This document shows positions 1 to 8,975 of a stretch of 60,678 nt of DNA, in pieces. Source of the stretch: Sphingopyxis yananensis (GTDB taxonomy: Bacteria > Pseudomonadota > Alphaproteobacteria > Sphingomonadales > Sphingomonadaceae). The position numbers and the translations under genes are program-made. How positions within the stretch are numbered: position 1 is the stretch's first letter; each line of letters begins with the position of its first letter. The notes under the pieces were generated by a model. The model was given only the letters and a program-made list of their open reading frames with translations. It did not search any database and was not told the origin of the DNA. The stretch covers positions 1 through 60,678 of the forward strand of contig NZ_JAJEWI010000002.1 of assembly GCF_020687785.1 (NCBI RefSeq), read 5' to 3'.

Positions 1-243
1 TTTTCACTTTTGTTGCGATTGTCACAAAAAATCCCTCCGCTACAAAAACATAACATCCTCACATCCCGCCAATTACAGCGCTTTCAACACCATTTTCCCG
101 AGCAACCGACGGTGCTGATAATTTTGCAGGAACTGCGAAGATCGAGAGGAGCATAAGTGGAATTCAGGAGGGTGAATTGGAGTTTTCACCCCGACTCCAT
201 CATAAAAAGCTGAATCCAAGCCGATTCTCAGAGGCATAAAACA
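1..243. other. Noncoding left edge with a possible gene-tail remnant
   Basis: No convincing gene is seen here. On the minus strand a frame ending at 73 closes with residues HRRLLGKMVLKAL before a TAA. This resembles the last residues of zinc-type quinone oxidoreductases, but the frame upstream runs through the terminator hairpin at 244-275 and shows nothing family-like. It is at most a decayed 3' tail. The rest is AT-rich spacer. Confidence 0.3.
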
Positions 244-275
244 AACAAAGCCGCCCTTGATGCGGCGGCTTTGTT
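244..275 (-). terminator. Rho-independent terminator of the CBS-domain gene
   Basis: A perfect 12-base-pair stem (244-255 with 264-275) closes an 8-base loop. Read on the minus strand it is followed by a T-rich tract (TGTTTTATG). It lies 30 bases beyond the stop of the minus-strand gene ending at 306, so it most likely ends that transcript. Confidence 0.85.
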
Positions 276-305
276 CCATATTCACGAAATCCACGCTGAA
301 AACGC

Positions 306-731
306 TTAAGACGCGATATACTCCCGCATAGCAGCGGCTTCAGATTCGATTTTGTCGATGCGATATTTCACCAGATCGCCAATGGATATGAAACCGATCA
401 ACGCATTGGCATCTACCACCGGCAAATGTCGAATGCGCTTTTGCGTCATTAACGACAGGGCCGCCATGATGGGCAATTGCGGTTCGGCACTGACGGGCGA
501 TTGAGTCATCACCTCATTCAATGGTCGGTTCAGTGCCTCCGGCCCATAGGATGATATCAGCCGCACAAAATCGCGCTCTGAAAAAATGCCGACAACCCTG
601 CCCTGATCAACAATCGGTATGGCACCAATGCGATGCTGTGCCAGAACATCTACGGCCATTTGGACCGTATCCGTCGGATTGCCGGAGATAATCGTCTGTG
701 TTCGACCCTGCAAGATGGACGCAATCGTCAT
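306..731 (-). CDS. CBS-domain pair protein
   Basis: A protein of about 141 residues made of two CBS domains (roughly residues 8-65 and 75-130). The first carries GAIPIVDQGRVVGIFSERD and the second IRHLPVVDANALIGFISIGD, the usual sheet-turn-helix signature of CBS units. Such stand-alone pairs bind adenosyl nucleotides and serve as energy or redox sensors; the partner is not visible here. The ATG at 731 is chosen because AGGGAGAAGG sits just upstream. A longer frame to 1025 exists but its extra N-terminus has no domain and overlaps the divergent gene at 853. Family assignment is firm, the biological role is not. Confidence 0.85.
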   Translation of the reverse strand: MTIASILQGRTQTIISGNPTDTVQMAVDVLAQHRIGAIPIVDQGRVVGIFSERDFVRLISSYGPEALNRPLNEVMTQSPVSAEPQLPIMAALSLMTQKRIRHLPVVDANALIGFISIGDLVKYRIDKIESEAAAMREYIAS

Positions 732-852
732 GCCGCACCTTCTCCCTATCAGCTGAGACACAGAGGCTATCACGAAAAATCCAAAAGCCGAAGAGGGGCA
801 ATTTGACGCTTCAACCTTGGCCTGCTGCATCCTATCGTCCATATAGGATGTC

Positions 853-1170
853 ATGAGCAAATCCCCCCATCCCAAGAATGGCACAGCGTCGCAGCGCGCA
901 TGGGCTCGATATCGGCGTTTAATGATCGGTATGTCCATCATATCCGCCGTCGCGGTGATCGCCGCGTTAAGTTGGCTATCATGGGAGATGGGGGATAGCC
1001 TCACCATCCATATGATCATTGCCACCGCCGCCGGTGTCGGCCTGTCCGTATTATTGGGCGCCGCCTTGATGGGCTTGGTATTCTTGTCCAGTGGCAGCGG
1101 TCATGATGATTCGGTCATTGACCCTTTGGGTGATGATCACCCCAACCCTCACAATCACAAAGAAAACTAA
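853..1170 (+). CDS. Small two-helix membrane protein, unknown function
   Basis: A 105-residue protein with a basic N-terminus, two hydrophobic segments (about residues 25-43 and 52-78) and an acidic, histidine-rich tail (GHDDSVIDPLGDDHPNPHNH). The predicted topology is an inner-membrane hairpin with both ends on the same side. It stands 4 bases before the thioesterase gene at 1175, so the two are probably co-transcribed. The histidine/aspartate tail could bind metal, but that is only inference. No known family recognised. Confidence 0.7.
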   Translation: MSKSPHPKNGTASQRAWARYRRLMIGMSIISAVAVIAALSWLSWEMGDSLTIHMIIATAAGVGLSVLLGAALMGLVFLSSGSGHDDSVIDPLGDDHPNPHNHKEN

Positions 1171-1174
1171 AATC

Positions 1175-1570
1175 ATGGCCTCTCCCCAATCCCCGTCCGA
1201 GCCTGACGCCTCCCCCGTGCTGCGCGTAGTGCCGCGCCCTGCCGACATTAACTCAAATGGTCACATCTTTGGCGGCTGGGTGCTCAGCCAGATGGATATC
1301 GCTGGTGGTATTGTTGCCGGCGATGTCGCCAAAGGCGCTGTCGCCACGGTGGCAATTGAAACGATGGAATTTATTTCGCCCATTTTATTGGGGGATATTA
1401 TTTCGGTTTATGCCCATCTGGAAAAGCGTGGCCGCACATCGATGGGTATTCGTATCAAAGTGATTGCAACCCGCGACGGCAACCGCACCCAACAGCGCGT
1501 GACCGAAGGACTATTCACCTTTGTCGCATTGGACGAACACCACCGCCCCCGCGCCCTACCTGACGCTTAA
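1175..1570 (+). CDS. Acyl-CoA thioesterase, YciA-type hotdog
   Basis: A 131-residue single-hotdog thioesterase. The segment NSNGHIFGGWVLSQMDIAG matches the active-site region of the YciA/BACH family (N..GhiFGG..l..MD.a), and VATVAIETMEFISPILLGD the following strand that lines the substrate pocket. The enzymes hydrolyse acyl-CoA to free acid and CoA in the cytoplasm. The ATG at 1175 follows the upstream gene by 4 bases. An in-frame start at 1091 would overlap that gene and add non-family sequence. A strong bidirectional terminator follows at 1624. Confidence 0.9.
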   Translation: MASPQSPSEPDASPVLRVVPRPADINSNGHIFGGWVLSQMDIAGGIVAGDVAKGAVATVAIETMEFISPILLGDIISVYAHLEKRGRTSMGIRIKVIATRDGNRTQQRVTEGLFTFVALDEHHRPRALPDA

Positions 1571-1623
1571 GGCTCGATGCCCAAGTTCAGGCGCCTTATT
1601 CAACAGGCACAAATAGCAAATAT

Positions 1624-1662
1624 AAAAAAGCCCTCCGGCCATATCGGCAGGAGGGCTTTTTT
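1624..1662. terminator. Bidirectional terminator between convergent genes
   Basis: A 13-base-pair perfect stem (1624-1636 with 1650-1662) has six A on one flank and six T on the other, so it can work on both strands. It sits between the plus-strand thioesterase gene ending at 1570 and the minus-strand DUF4167 gene ending at 1691. Confidence 0.9.
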
Positions 1663-1690
1663 ATATCGTCAGACCCCGATGGGCCGCTGT

Positions 1691-2710
1691 TTATTCCGCA
1701 ACCTCAACATCCGCGCCTGCTTCAGGGGCTGCTGCGGTGCGACGCGGGCGACGCGGTTTTAATGCGGGCACTGGCTTTTCAGCCGGGACCGCATCGTCGT
1801 CACTGCTACGGTCTGTGCGGCCAATGGCGGGCGGCAAAGCGGCGCTATCGATGCTGAGCGATTCTTCTACACGCGGGCGGCGCACAGTACGGCGGCGCGG
1901 TGCAACGGCCTCTTCGCTCGTCGCAGCATCGCTGGCAGGCGCGCTGGCAGCAGCAGGAACCGCGTCCCCACCATCCACCGGCGTAACAGCGGGCTGCTCG
2001 TCGCTGCGATCACGGCGGACCGAACGAGCGCGTGTAGGGCGCGGCGAACGGGCGGCATCATCATCGCGGGTGTCACGGGTATCACGCGTATCGCGAGCCT
2101 CCCGACCGGCCTGTTCGTCACGCTGATCACGGCCATAATCACGTGCTTCGCGCGGTTCACGATTGTCACGGGATTCACGATCTCCGCGAGGCGAACGCCC
2201 ATCGCGGTAATCGCGTTGGCCGCGCGATTCGCGATTGTCGCGATATTCGCGCGGTTCGCGCTGGCCACGCGATTCGCGGCTGTCATCGCCATCCTGCTCG
2301 GCGGACGGTGCGCGCTGATCGCTGTCACCATCCAAATCGCTGTCGTCGTGACCGTCAAAATCCTCAACGCCACGAATCTCACGCTGGCGATCTTGTTGAC
2401 GATCATATCCGTTCTGCGCTGCGCGTTCGTCTTGACGGGCACGAAAATCGCTCAGGACGCGGAAATAATGATCCGCAAATTGCAGATAATATTCGGTTTG
2501 AACCCGGTCGCCAGCCAATTGCGCGTCGCGTGCCAAGTTGCGATATTTCTCGATCATCTGGGCAGCGTTACCACGCGCGCGGCTGTCGATACGATTGGCC
2601 TGATCGACACCGCGTCCACCGGACTGCGGGCGACTGTTGTTGCTATTGTTATTACGGCCGCGACGGCGACCGTTATTGTTCTGCCGGTTGTTCATGTTCA
2701 ACTGAGACAT
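1691..2710 (-). CDS. DUF4167-domain protein with long charged tail
   Basis: About 339 residues. The N-terminus (MNNRQNNNGRRRGRNNN) and the following helix region (RIDSRARGNAAQMIEKYRNLARDAQ to FADHYFRVL) form the alphaproteobacterial DUF4167 domain, roughly residues 1-85. The rest is low-complexity: an Arg/Asp/Glu-rich stretch of repeated RESR, REPR and RDTRD units, then an Ala/Pro-rich acidic tail. The composition suggests an RNA-associated, disordered protein, but no activity is established. The ATG at 2710 is preferred over a TTG at 2734; neither has a strong ribosome site. It lies 237 bases downstream of prmC on the same strand and may have its own promoter. Confidence 0.85.
   Translation of the reverse strand: MSQLNMNNRQNNNGRRRGRNNNSNNSRPQSGGRGVDQANRIDSRARGNAAQMIEKYRNLARDAQLAGDRVQTEYYLQFADHYFRVLSDFRARQDERAAQNGYDRQQDRQREIRGVEDFDGHDDSDLDGDSDQRAPSAEQDGDDSRESRGQREPREYRDNRESRGQRDYRDGRSPRGDRESRDNREPREARDYGRDQRDEQAGREARDTRDTRDTRDDDAARSPRPTRARSVRRDRSDEQPAVTPVDGGDAVPAAASAPASDAATSEEAVAPRRRTVRRPRVEESLSIDSAALPPAIGRTDRSSDDDAVPAEKPVPALKPRRPRRTAAAPEAGADVEVAE
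2060..2330 (-). repeat. Low-complexity Arg/Asp/Glu codon repeats
   Basis: Within the DUF4167 gene, short in-frame units encoding TRD, RESRGQR, REPRE and RDYRD recur. Around 2066-2094 three near-identical 9-base units encode TRD three times in a row. Such tracts can expand or contract by slippage without breaking the frame. No functional consequence is visible in the sequence itself. Confidence 0.6.
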
Positions 2711-2747
2711 CCTGTCGAATAAGCTTAATGCCAACCCCTAATGGCCG

Positions 2748-2795
2748 ATCGCGCGTCCATCATGCGCGATGCCCACGCCGTTTTGCGTGGTTTTT
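2748..2795 (+). other. Tandem hairpins with T-tract, plus strand
   Basis: Two adjacent stems, 2748-2754 with 2764-2770 and CCACGC/GCGTGG at 2773-2778 with 2785-2790, are followed directly by TTTTT at 2791-2795. This has the form of a plus-strand intrinsic terminator, yet no plus-strand gene precedes it; the neighbours on both sides are minus-strand. It may end a small RNA or an antisense transcript, or be part of the 5' leader of the DUF4167 gene. Function is unassigned. Confidence 0.4.
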
Positions 2796-2947
2796 CCCTT
2801 CATATGTCCGCACAAACCAGTTTGCGCGATCCGATATTTGGAAATCAGAACTGTCGGGCCCGTGCGATGTCAACGCATCATCAAAGACGTACCGAACAGC
2901 CTGTAACCCGCCCCTACCGCGATTTTCACGCGAAACCAAGAAATTTT

Positions 2948-3823
2948 TTATTCCGAACTAGCAATTCGTTTTAACATAAGCGCGCGGTCGCGCCCTGCCA
3001 AATCGGCAAAACAACGCGCCGAAAAGCCAGCTTTTTCGGCCAGATCGCCAACCACCTTGGCCTGTGTATACCCAATTTCCAACAAGGCCATTCCATTATC
3101 GGCCAATAAATCATCGAATTGCGGTATCAAGCGGCGATAATCGTCCAAGCCATCCGGCCCGGCAAATAAGGCATCTCGTGGTTCATAATCCGCCACATCG
3201 GCCTGCAAAATTTCATCATCGCCAATATAGGGCGGATTGCATAAAATGATATCAAATTGCGTGTCGATACCAGCGCCCCAATCCCCAAGACGGAAATCCG
3301 TGCGTCTGCTCAATCCGGCTGCATCCGCATTGCGCCGTGCAAATTCCAACGCCGCCGCGCTGGCATCCACCCCCAAGCCCGTGGCCGAAGGTAATTCACT
3401 GAGCGCCGCGAGCAACAATGTCCCCGGCCCAGTGCCAAGATCCAACACCCGCAGCGGCGCCTGCACATCATCGCATGCCCCCAGCATAGCCTCGATCAAG
3501 GTTTCGCTGTCGGGGCGCGGAATCAACACCCCCGGACCCACCGCCAAGCGCAACGTCCAAAAGTCGCGATAGCCGACGATATAGGCCGCTGGTTCCTGCG
3601 CCAATCGCCGCTGGATGAAAGCGGCATAATCATTGGGCGTTTGATAGCGTGTCGGGTCCAGCAACAAGCGGTCCCGCTCGACACCCAAAGCATGAGCCAT
3701 CAGATATTCCGCATCCAAGCGCGCGCTGTCGGACACATGCTCCAACAACTGCGCCGCCGCGCGTATCGCCGCCCGCACATCATCGGGAAAAGACGGCACA
3801 ACCGGAACGGTCTTATTGGTCAC
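2948..3823 (-). CDS. prmC: Peptide chain release factor glutamine methyltransferase
   Basis: PrmC methylates the glutamine of the GGQ motif in release factors, using S-adenosylmethionine. The 291-residue length is normal. Visible are the helical N-terminal domain (to about residue 85), the SAM motif LDLGTGPG (127-134), the acidic ribose-binding GVDAS, and the catalytic NPPY (196-199). It starts with GTG at 3823, overlapping the 3' end of prfA by 11 bases, which implies translational coupling to its own substrate's gene. This prfA-prmC pairing is standard. Confidence 0.96.
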   Translation of the reverse strand: MTNKTVPVVPSFPDDVRAAIRAAAQLLEHVSDSARLDAEYLMAHALGVERDRLLLDPTRYQTPNDYAAFIQRRLAQEPAAYIVGYRDFWTLRLAVGPGVLIPRPDSETLIEAMLGACDDVQAPLRVLDLGTGPGTLLLAALSELPSATGLGVDASAAALEFARRNADAAGLSRRTDFRLGDWGAGIDTQFDIILCNPPYIGDDEILQADVADYEPRDALFAGPDGLDDYRRLIPQFDDLLADNGMALLEIGYTQAKVVGDLAEKAGFSARCFADLAGRDRALMLKRIASSE

Positions 3824-4883
3824 TCAGGCCCGCCAGTCGCTGCGCCTGATCTTCAGCGATCAATGCGCCCAACAATTCGTCCATCTGCCCTTCCAATATT
3901 TCGGGCAAGCGGTGCAGCGTCAAGTTGATGCGATGGTCCGTCACACGGCCTTGTGGAAAATTATAGGTGCGGATGCGTTCCGACCGATCTCCCGACCCGA
4001 CCATCGATTTGCGGGCCGATGCTTCGGCGCTGTGAATCTTTTCGCGTTCCAAATCATAAAGACGCGCCCGCAAAACCTGCATCGCCTTGGCGCGATTCTT
4101 GTGCTGGCTGCGCTGGTCTTGCTGAATCACCACCAAGCCGGTGGGAATATGGGTGATGCGAATGGCGCTGTCGGTGGTGTTGACGTGCTGACCGCCTGCA
4201 CCGCTGGCGCGGTAAATGTCGATTTTCAAATCGCTGTCGTTAATTGCGACATCGACTTCTTCGGCTTCCGGCAACACCGCGACGGTGGCGGCGCTGGTGT
4301 GAATGCGGCCACTGCTTTCGGTGACAGGCACACGCTGAACGCGGTGAACGCCGCTTTCAAACTTCAGCTTGGCGAACACGCCTTGGCCGGCGACAGAAGC
4401 CACCACTTCCTTATAGCCGCCGACCTCCGCTTCATTGGCGGATATGATTTCGACTTTCCACCCTTGGGTGTCGGCAAAGCGACTGTACATGCGTAGCAAA
4501 TCGCCCGCGAACAAAGCCGCTTCATCGCCGCCTGTGCCAGCGCGAATTTCCAGCATGGCGGCGCGTTCATCCGCCACATCCTTGGGCAGCAGCTTGATCG
4601 CCAAATCATGTTCCGCGACGGGCAGCGCCGCCTCAACAGCCGCCAATTCTTCCTCGGCCATTTCCTTCATGTCGGGATCGGCCAGCATGTCGTTCAGCGC
4701 AAGTAATTCGCCGCGCAGCCGCACCAATTCCCGCGCCGCTATGGCCACCGGTTCCAGTTCAGCAAATTCCTTGGACGCCGCGACAAAATCGGCAGGCGAC
4801 ATATCGCCCGTCGCCATGCGCGCTTGCAGCGCCGCATGGCGTTCGATGATCGCGTCAATCTGGCGCTCGGAAACCTGCGCCAT
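3813..4883 (-). CDS. prfA: Peptide chain release factor 1
   Basis: RF1 terminates translation at UAA and UAG. The 356-residue protein has the codon-reading tripeptide as PVT (186-188, in RVPVTES), the RF1 form of PxT, and the peptidyl-tRNA hydrolysis motif GGQ (230-232, in [10 protein letters not shown]) whose Gln is the target of PrmC. The start ATG at 4883 overlaps the hisS stop by one base (TGATG), so the two are probably translationally coupled. The gene belongs to the minus-strand operon hisS-prfA-prmC. Confidence 0.97.
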   Translation of the reverse strand: MAQVSERQIDAIIERHAALQARMATGDMSPADFVAASKEFAELEPVAIAARELVRLRGELLALNDMLADPDMKEMAEEELAAVEAALPVAEHDLAIKLLPKDVADERAAMLEIRAGTGGDEAALFAGDLLRMYSRFADTQGWKVEIISANEAEVGGYKEVVASVAGQGVFAKLKFESGVHRVQRVPVTESSGRIHTSAATVAVLPEAEEVDVAINDSDLKIDIYRASGAGGQHVNTTDSAIRITHIPTGLVVIQQDQRSQHKNRAKAMQVLRARLYDLEREKIHSAEASARKSMVGSGDRSERIRTYNFPQGRVTDHRINLTLHRLPEILEGQMDELLGALIAEDQAQRLAGLSDQ

Positions 4884-6130
4884 CAGATATCTTGGAGTAT
4901 CGCGTCAACGCGCTTGGCGGTTTCATTGTCGCCGCGCACATTGCGGTTCAAGGCCCCATCGCGCATTCCGATGCTGATTAACGCATGGGCCGGAATTTTC
5001 GCGGCCTTGTCATAGCGCTTGCGCGGCGATCCATTCGCAACCATTTCCACCGAAATGCCTTCAGCCCGCAGCAAAGCCATGGCCTGCTGAGCCTGAGCCA
5101 GCGCGGCGTCGTCTTCCAGCGCAATGACAGCATCGATACGATTATCGATCCGTTCGGCATCCACCAGCATCGCCAAACGCTCGATACCCGCTGCCCAGCC
5201 AACCGCTGGTGTGGCGGGGCCGCCCAGATTTTCAATCAAGCCGTCATAGCGGCCACCACCCAAAACGGTGCCCTGTGCGCCCAAACGATCGGTGATAAAT
5301 TCAAAGGCGGTGTGGCGGTAATAATCCAGCCCGCGCACCAAGCGCGCATCGCGTTTCCACGCCACGCCAGCCGCATCCAATCCGGCGGTGACGGCGGCAA
5401 AGAAATCTTGCGCTTCGTTGGTCAAATAAGCGTCAATGTCGGGCGCGCTATCCGCAATTGGGCGGTCCTTGGGGTCCTTGCTGTCCAAAATCCGCATCGG
5501 ATTTTTGTCCAGACGCACCAAACTATCTTCGCTCAGGTCGCCCCGATGCGCTTGGAAATGCTCGACCAGCGCAGCGCGCCAAGCATCGCGGCTGTCCGCA
5601 TCCCCCAACGTATTGAGGTTCAGCGTCACGCCGTCCGACACGCCCAATTCGCGCAGCAGATGGTCGGCAAAGACCAGCAATTCCGTGTCCATCAATGGGC
5701 TGTCGCTGCCCAACACTTCGGCGTCGACTTGGTGGAATTGGCGATAGCGGCCCTTTTGCGGACGTTCATAGCGGAACAGCGGGCCATGGGTCGCTACCTT
5801 CAGCGGGGCATATTGTTGCCAACCATTGCTGATGAAAGCGCGGCTGATTCCGGCCGTAAATTCTGGACGCAAGGTGATGGATTCGCCGCCGCGATCATCA
5901 AAGCTATACATTTCCTTGGACACCACATCGGTGGTTTCGCCCAGGCTGCGGGCAAAAACCGCGGTCGGTTCAATCACCGGCACTTCGACGCGCTTAAAGC
6001 CATAAAGGCGACGCACCCGTTCAAATGCGTCGACCACATAGGCGAAACGATCGGCAAAATCGCCAAGCATATCTTGGGTGCCGCGAACGGGCTGCGGGGT
6101 CGCAATCTTTGCGCTTTTATCCTTGCTCAT
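4883..6130 (-). CDS. hisS: Histidyl-tRNA synthetase
   Basis: A class II aminoacyl-tRNA synthetase of 415 residues that charges tRNA-His. Motif 1 region ([11 protein letters not shown] and the strand after [12 protein letters not shown]), motif 2 ([18 protein letters not shown]), the HisA motif [15 protein letters not shown] and a motif 3 region ([12 protein letters not shown]) are visible in order, followed by the anticodon-binding domain. The ATG at 6130 begins MSKDKSAK. An upstream in-frame ATG at 6154 and a longer frame to 6223 are possible but add atypical sequence. It is first in the hisS-prfA-prmC operon. Confidence 0.96.
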   Translation of the reverse strand: MSKDKSAKIATPQPVRGTQDMLGDFADRFAYVVDAFERVRRLYGFKRVEVPVIEPTAVFARSLGETTDVVSKEMYSFDDRGGESITLRPEFTAGISRAFISNGWQQYAPLKVATHGPLFRYERPQKGRYRQFHQVDAEVLGSDSPLMDTELLVFADHLLRELGVSDGVTLNLNTLGDADSRDAWRAALVEHFQAHRGDLSEDSLVRLDKNPMRILDSKDPKDRPIADSAPDIDAYLTNEAQDFFAAVTAGLDAAGVAWKRDARLVRGLDYYRHTAFEFITDRLGAQGTVLGGGRYDGLIENLGGPATPAVGWAAGIERLAMLVDAERIDNRIDAVIALEDDAALAQAQQAMALLRAEGISVEMVANGSPRKRYDKAAKIPAHALISIGMRDGALNRNVRGDNETAKRVDAILQDI

Positions 6131-6265
6131 AAAGGCTGCGTCTAATCGCATTTTCACGAAAACAAAAGCCACGCCGACAGGCTCCGCGTTATGATTTTGG
6201 CAAAAATCATGGCTTTTTTCCACCGCTGCTGGACCCTTCGGTCATTTGGCGGCACAAAGCGGGCC

Positions 6266-8254
6266 ATGATGACGCCTTCTTTGTCCGCTGCGCGGCGCGA
6301 TGCGCTCGCTTCGCGCCTCCCTGTTTCGCTGCGCCTGTCGTTGGCGCTGGCACTGGTCGCTGCGCCCATCGCCAGCACCGCCCAGCCCCAAGGCCTCAGC
6401 CAGCCGAGCATCACCGCCGATCCTGCCAGCATCGCGGTTCCCGAAGACAAACCCTATGTCGGCACCATATTGCTGCGCGTCGATGCCAGCGACCCAGATC
6501 GCGGTATTTTCAAGATTCGTCAGACCATACCCGTGTCCAGCAGCGGCGGCACGGTGACACTGCTCTATCCGCAATGGCTGCCCGGCAAACATGCCCCGCG
6601 CGGCGCCATTGCCGACATTGCAGGGTTTCAGGCCAGCCTTGGCGGCAAACGGCTGACATGGACGCGCCAACCCACCAATGTTTACGCCTTTGATGTCGAT
6701 GTGCCGGCCGACGCCAAGGCCATTGATATTGAATTCATGTTCCTGTCCCCCACCCGCAGCAGCGAGGGACGGGTGGTCGCCACCCCCGCCATGATGAATC
6801 TGCAATGGGAACAGCTCAGCTTTTACCCTGCCGGATATTTCACGCGCCAAATCCCCGTGCAATTGGACGTCACTTTGCCCGCAGGCTGGACCGGCGTGGC
6901 CGCGATTGATGGATTAAAGGTCAGCGGCAACCGATACAGCTATGGCGTCACCAGCTATGAATCCTTGGTCGACAGCCCGATGTTTGCGGGCCGATTCTTT
7001 CGCAAATGGGATTTGGGCCAAAATGTCGCGCTGAATGTCGTGGCGGACGAAGAACAATATTTGGCCGCCACCCCCGACCATATCGCTCGTCACGCAGCGT
7101 TGGTGGCGGAAAGCATCGCTTTGTTCGGCAGCCGCCCCTTTGACCGTTATGAATTTTTATTGGCGCTCACCGAAGAATTGGGCGGCATTGGTCTGGAACA
7201 TCACCGCAGCAGCGAAAACAGCCGACCACAGGATTATTTCACCCGCTGGGACAATAATGAAAGCCAGCGCGGCCTGCTGCCCCACGAATTTGTCCATAGC
7301 TGGAACGGAAAATATCGCCGTCCCGCCAAATTATGGACGCCCGATTTCCGTACCCCGATGCAGGGCAATTTGCTGTGGGTTTACGAAGGCCAAACCAGTT
7401 TCTGGGACTTGGTTCTGGCCGCACGGTCGGGCATGCAAAGCAAGTCGATGGTGCTGGCCGAATGGGCATCACAAGCCGCTTATTTCGACGCCCAACCGGG
7501 CCGCGCATGGCGCAGCGTCGAAGACACCACACTGGACCCTGTCATGGCCGCACGCAAACAGCGCAGCTTTGCCAGCATGACCCGAGCCGAGGATTATTAT
7601 AACGAAGGCTCGCTGATGTGGCTGAGCGCCGATATGCTGATCCGCACCCAAAGCAAGAATAAGAAATCGCTGGATGATTTCGCCAAAATCTTCTTTGCCG
7701 CCCGCGACGGCGATTATGGCCAATCCACCTATGACATCGCCGATGTTGTCGCCGCGCTTCAGGCCGTTCACCCTTATGATTGGGACAGCTTCCTGCGCGA
7801 CCAAATGCAAAAGTCCGGCTTGCCGGCGCCCCTATCAGGCTTTGCCTTGGCCGGATATCAACTGGCGTGGCACGACACCCCCAATATCTATGACCGCGAC
7901 CGCATGATAAGCGCCCGCAATGCCGATTTGACCCACAGCCTTGGTTTGGTGGTCGACCGGCATGCGATGGTGTCCAGCGTGCTGTGGAACGGCCCCGCTT
8001 TTCGCGCCGACATGGTGAATGGCACCAAGATTTTGGCGGTCGATGGCATGGCCTATAGCCGTGAACGGTTGGAAAATGCGGTGCGCAAAGCCGCTGACGG
8101 CAAAACGCCCATTCGCCTGATGGTCGAACGGGGTGGCCGTTTCCGCGACGTCAGCATCCCCTATCATGGCGGGCTGCGCTGGCCGCATTTGGAAAAAATC
8201 ACCCCGGGGCCGGATTGGTTTGACCGCCTGTTCGCCGCCCGCCGTCCCATCTAG
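6266..8254 (+). CDS. M61-family metallopeptidase with PDZ domain, exported
   Basis: A protein of about 662 residues related to glycyl aminopeptidases. An N-terminal signal peptide (LRLSLALALVAAPIASTAQP) predicts export. The M61 N-terminal domain precedes the gluzincin zinc motif HEFVH (340-344, in LLPHEFVHSWNGKYRRP) and the distal zinc ligand Glu in VYEGQTSFW about 30 residues later. A PDZ-like domain occupies the last ~100 residues (GPAFRADMVNGTKILAVDG). The start is the ATG-ATG pair at 6266; an in-frame start at 6191 would bury the signal peptide. It is divergent from hisS. Family firm; substrate unknown. Confidence 0.92.
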   Translation: MMTPSLSAARRDALASRLPVSLRLSLALALVAAPIASTAQPQGLSQPSITADPASIAVPEDKPYVGTILLRVDASDPDRGIFKIRQTIPVSSSGGTVTLLYPQWLPGKHAPRGAIADIAGFQASLGGKRLTWTRQPTNVYAFDVDVPADAKAIDIEFMFLSPTRSSEGRVVATPAMMNLQWEQLSFYPAGYFTRQIPVQLDVTLPAGWTGVAAIDGLKVSGNRYSYGVTSYESLVDSPMFAGRFFRKWDLGQNVALNVVADEEQYLAATPDHIARHAALVAESIALFGSRPFDRYEFLLALTEELGGIGLEHHRSSENSRPQDYFTRWDNNESQRGLLPHEFVHSWNGKYRRPAKLWTPDFRTPMQGNLLWVYEGQTSFWDLVLAARSGMQSKSMVLAEWASQAAYFDAQPGRAWRSVEDTTLDPVMAARKQRSFASMTRAEDYYNEGSLMWLSADMLIRTQSKNKKSLDDFAKIFFAARDGDYGQSTYDIADVVAALQAVHPYDWDSFLRDQMQKSGLPAPLSGFALAGYQLAWHDTPNIYDRDRMISARNADLTHSLGLVVDRHAMVSSVLWNGPAFRADMVNGTKILAVDGMAYSRERLENAVRKAADGKTPIRLMVERGGRFRDVSIPYHGGLRWPHLEKITPGPDWFDRLFAARRPI

Positions 8255-8420
8255 CCAAACCGCACGCAGTTCCGCCTGACCCCGCTCTGCGCACCCAAAA
8301 CCGGCGGTGAAACCCTCACGCTGGCCCATTTCATGGCCATGCGCCGTTTCGCTGCTCGACTTTTGCGCGCTGGGGCGGCTAAGGACGCCCACGAATCGAA
8401 GCAAAAAAGGATACTCCCCC

Positions 8421-8957
8421 ATGCGTATCGACCTCATCCCTGCTGGCGACAATGTGCCAGACAGCCTGAATGTGCTGATCGAGGTTCCCATCGGCGGCGA
8501 GCCGGTGAAATATGAATTTGACAAGGATTCGGGCGCTCTGTTCGTCGACCGCTTCCTGCACACCCCCATGCGCTATCCCGCCAACTATGGCTTTATTCCG
8601 CACACGCTGGGCAATGATGGCGACCCGCTGGACGCCTTGGTGGTTGCCCGTTCGCCAATCATCGCTGGCGCGGTTGTGAAGTGCCGCCCCGTTGGCGTTT
8701 TGAAGATGGAAGACGATGGCGGCGGCGACGAAAAGCTGCTGTGCGTGCCCGTCAACAAGACCTTCCCTTATTATGCCAATGTTGCCAATTATCAGGATCT
8801 TCCCCCGATCCTGCTACAACAAATTGAGCATTTCTTCACCCACTATAAAGATCTGGAACCCGGCAAATGGGCCAAGATCGAAGGTTGGGGCGATGTCGAA
8901 GAAGCCAAGCAATTGATTCGCGAAGGCGTCGAGCGTTTCCACGCCAACGAAGCCTAA
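8421..8957 (+). CDS. ppa: Inorganic pyrophosphatase
   Basis: A family I soluble pyrophosphatase of 178 residues that hydrolyses pyrophosphate to phosphate, pulling biosynthetic reactions forward. The metal-binding signature is DGDPLD (66-71), preceded by FVDRFLHTPMRYPANYGFIP and followed by KEDDG-like LKMEDDGGGDEKLL, all family hallmarks. The ATG at 8421 has AAAAAAGGA upstream; an in-frame start at 8307 adds unrelated residues. A plus-strand terminator at 8984 lies inside the end of the convergent mscS gene. Confidence 0.97.
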   Translation: MRIDLIPAGDNVPDSLNVLIEVPIGGEPVKYEFDKDSGALFVDRFLHTPMRYPANYGFIPHTLGNDGDPLDALVVARSPIIAGAVVKCRPVGVLKMEDDGGGDEKLLCVPVNKTFPYYANVANYQDLPPILLQQIEHFFTHYKDLEPGKWAKIEGWGDVEEAKQLIREGVERFHANEA

Positions 8958-8975
8958 GCACAAGCTAGCACCCAT

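Noticed and set aside
73..294. Minus-strand 73-codon frame at the left edge
   Set aside because: It runs through the terminator at 244-275 and has no ribosome site. Only its last 13 residues hint at an old gene tail.
4985..6145. Long plus-strand open frame opposite hisS
   Set aside because: It is a mirror of hisS codons; no domain, no ribosome site and full overlap with a certain gene.
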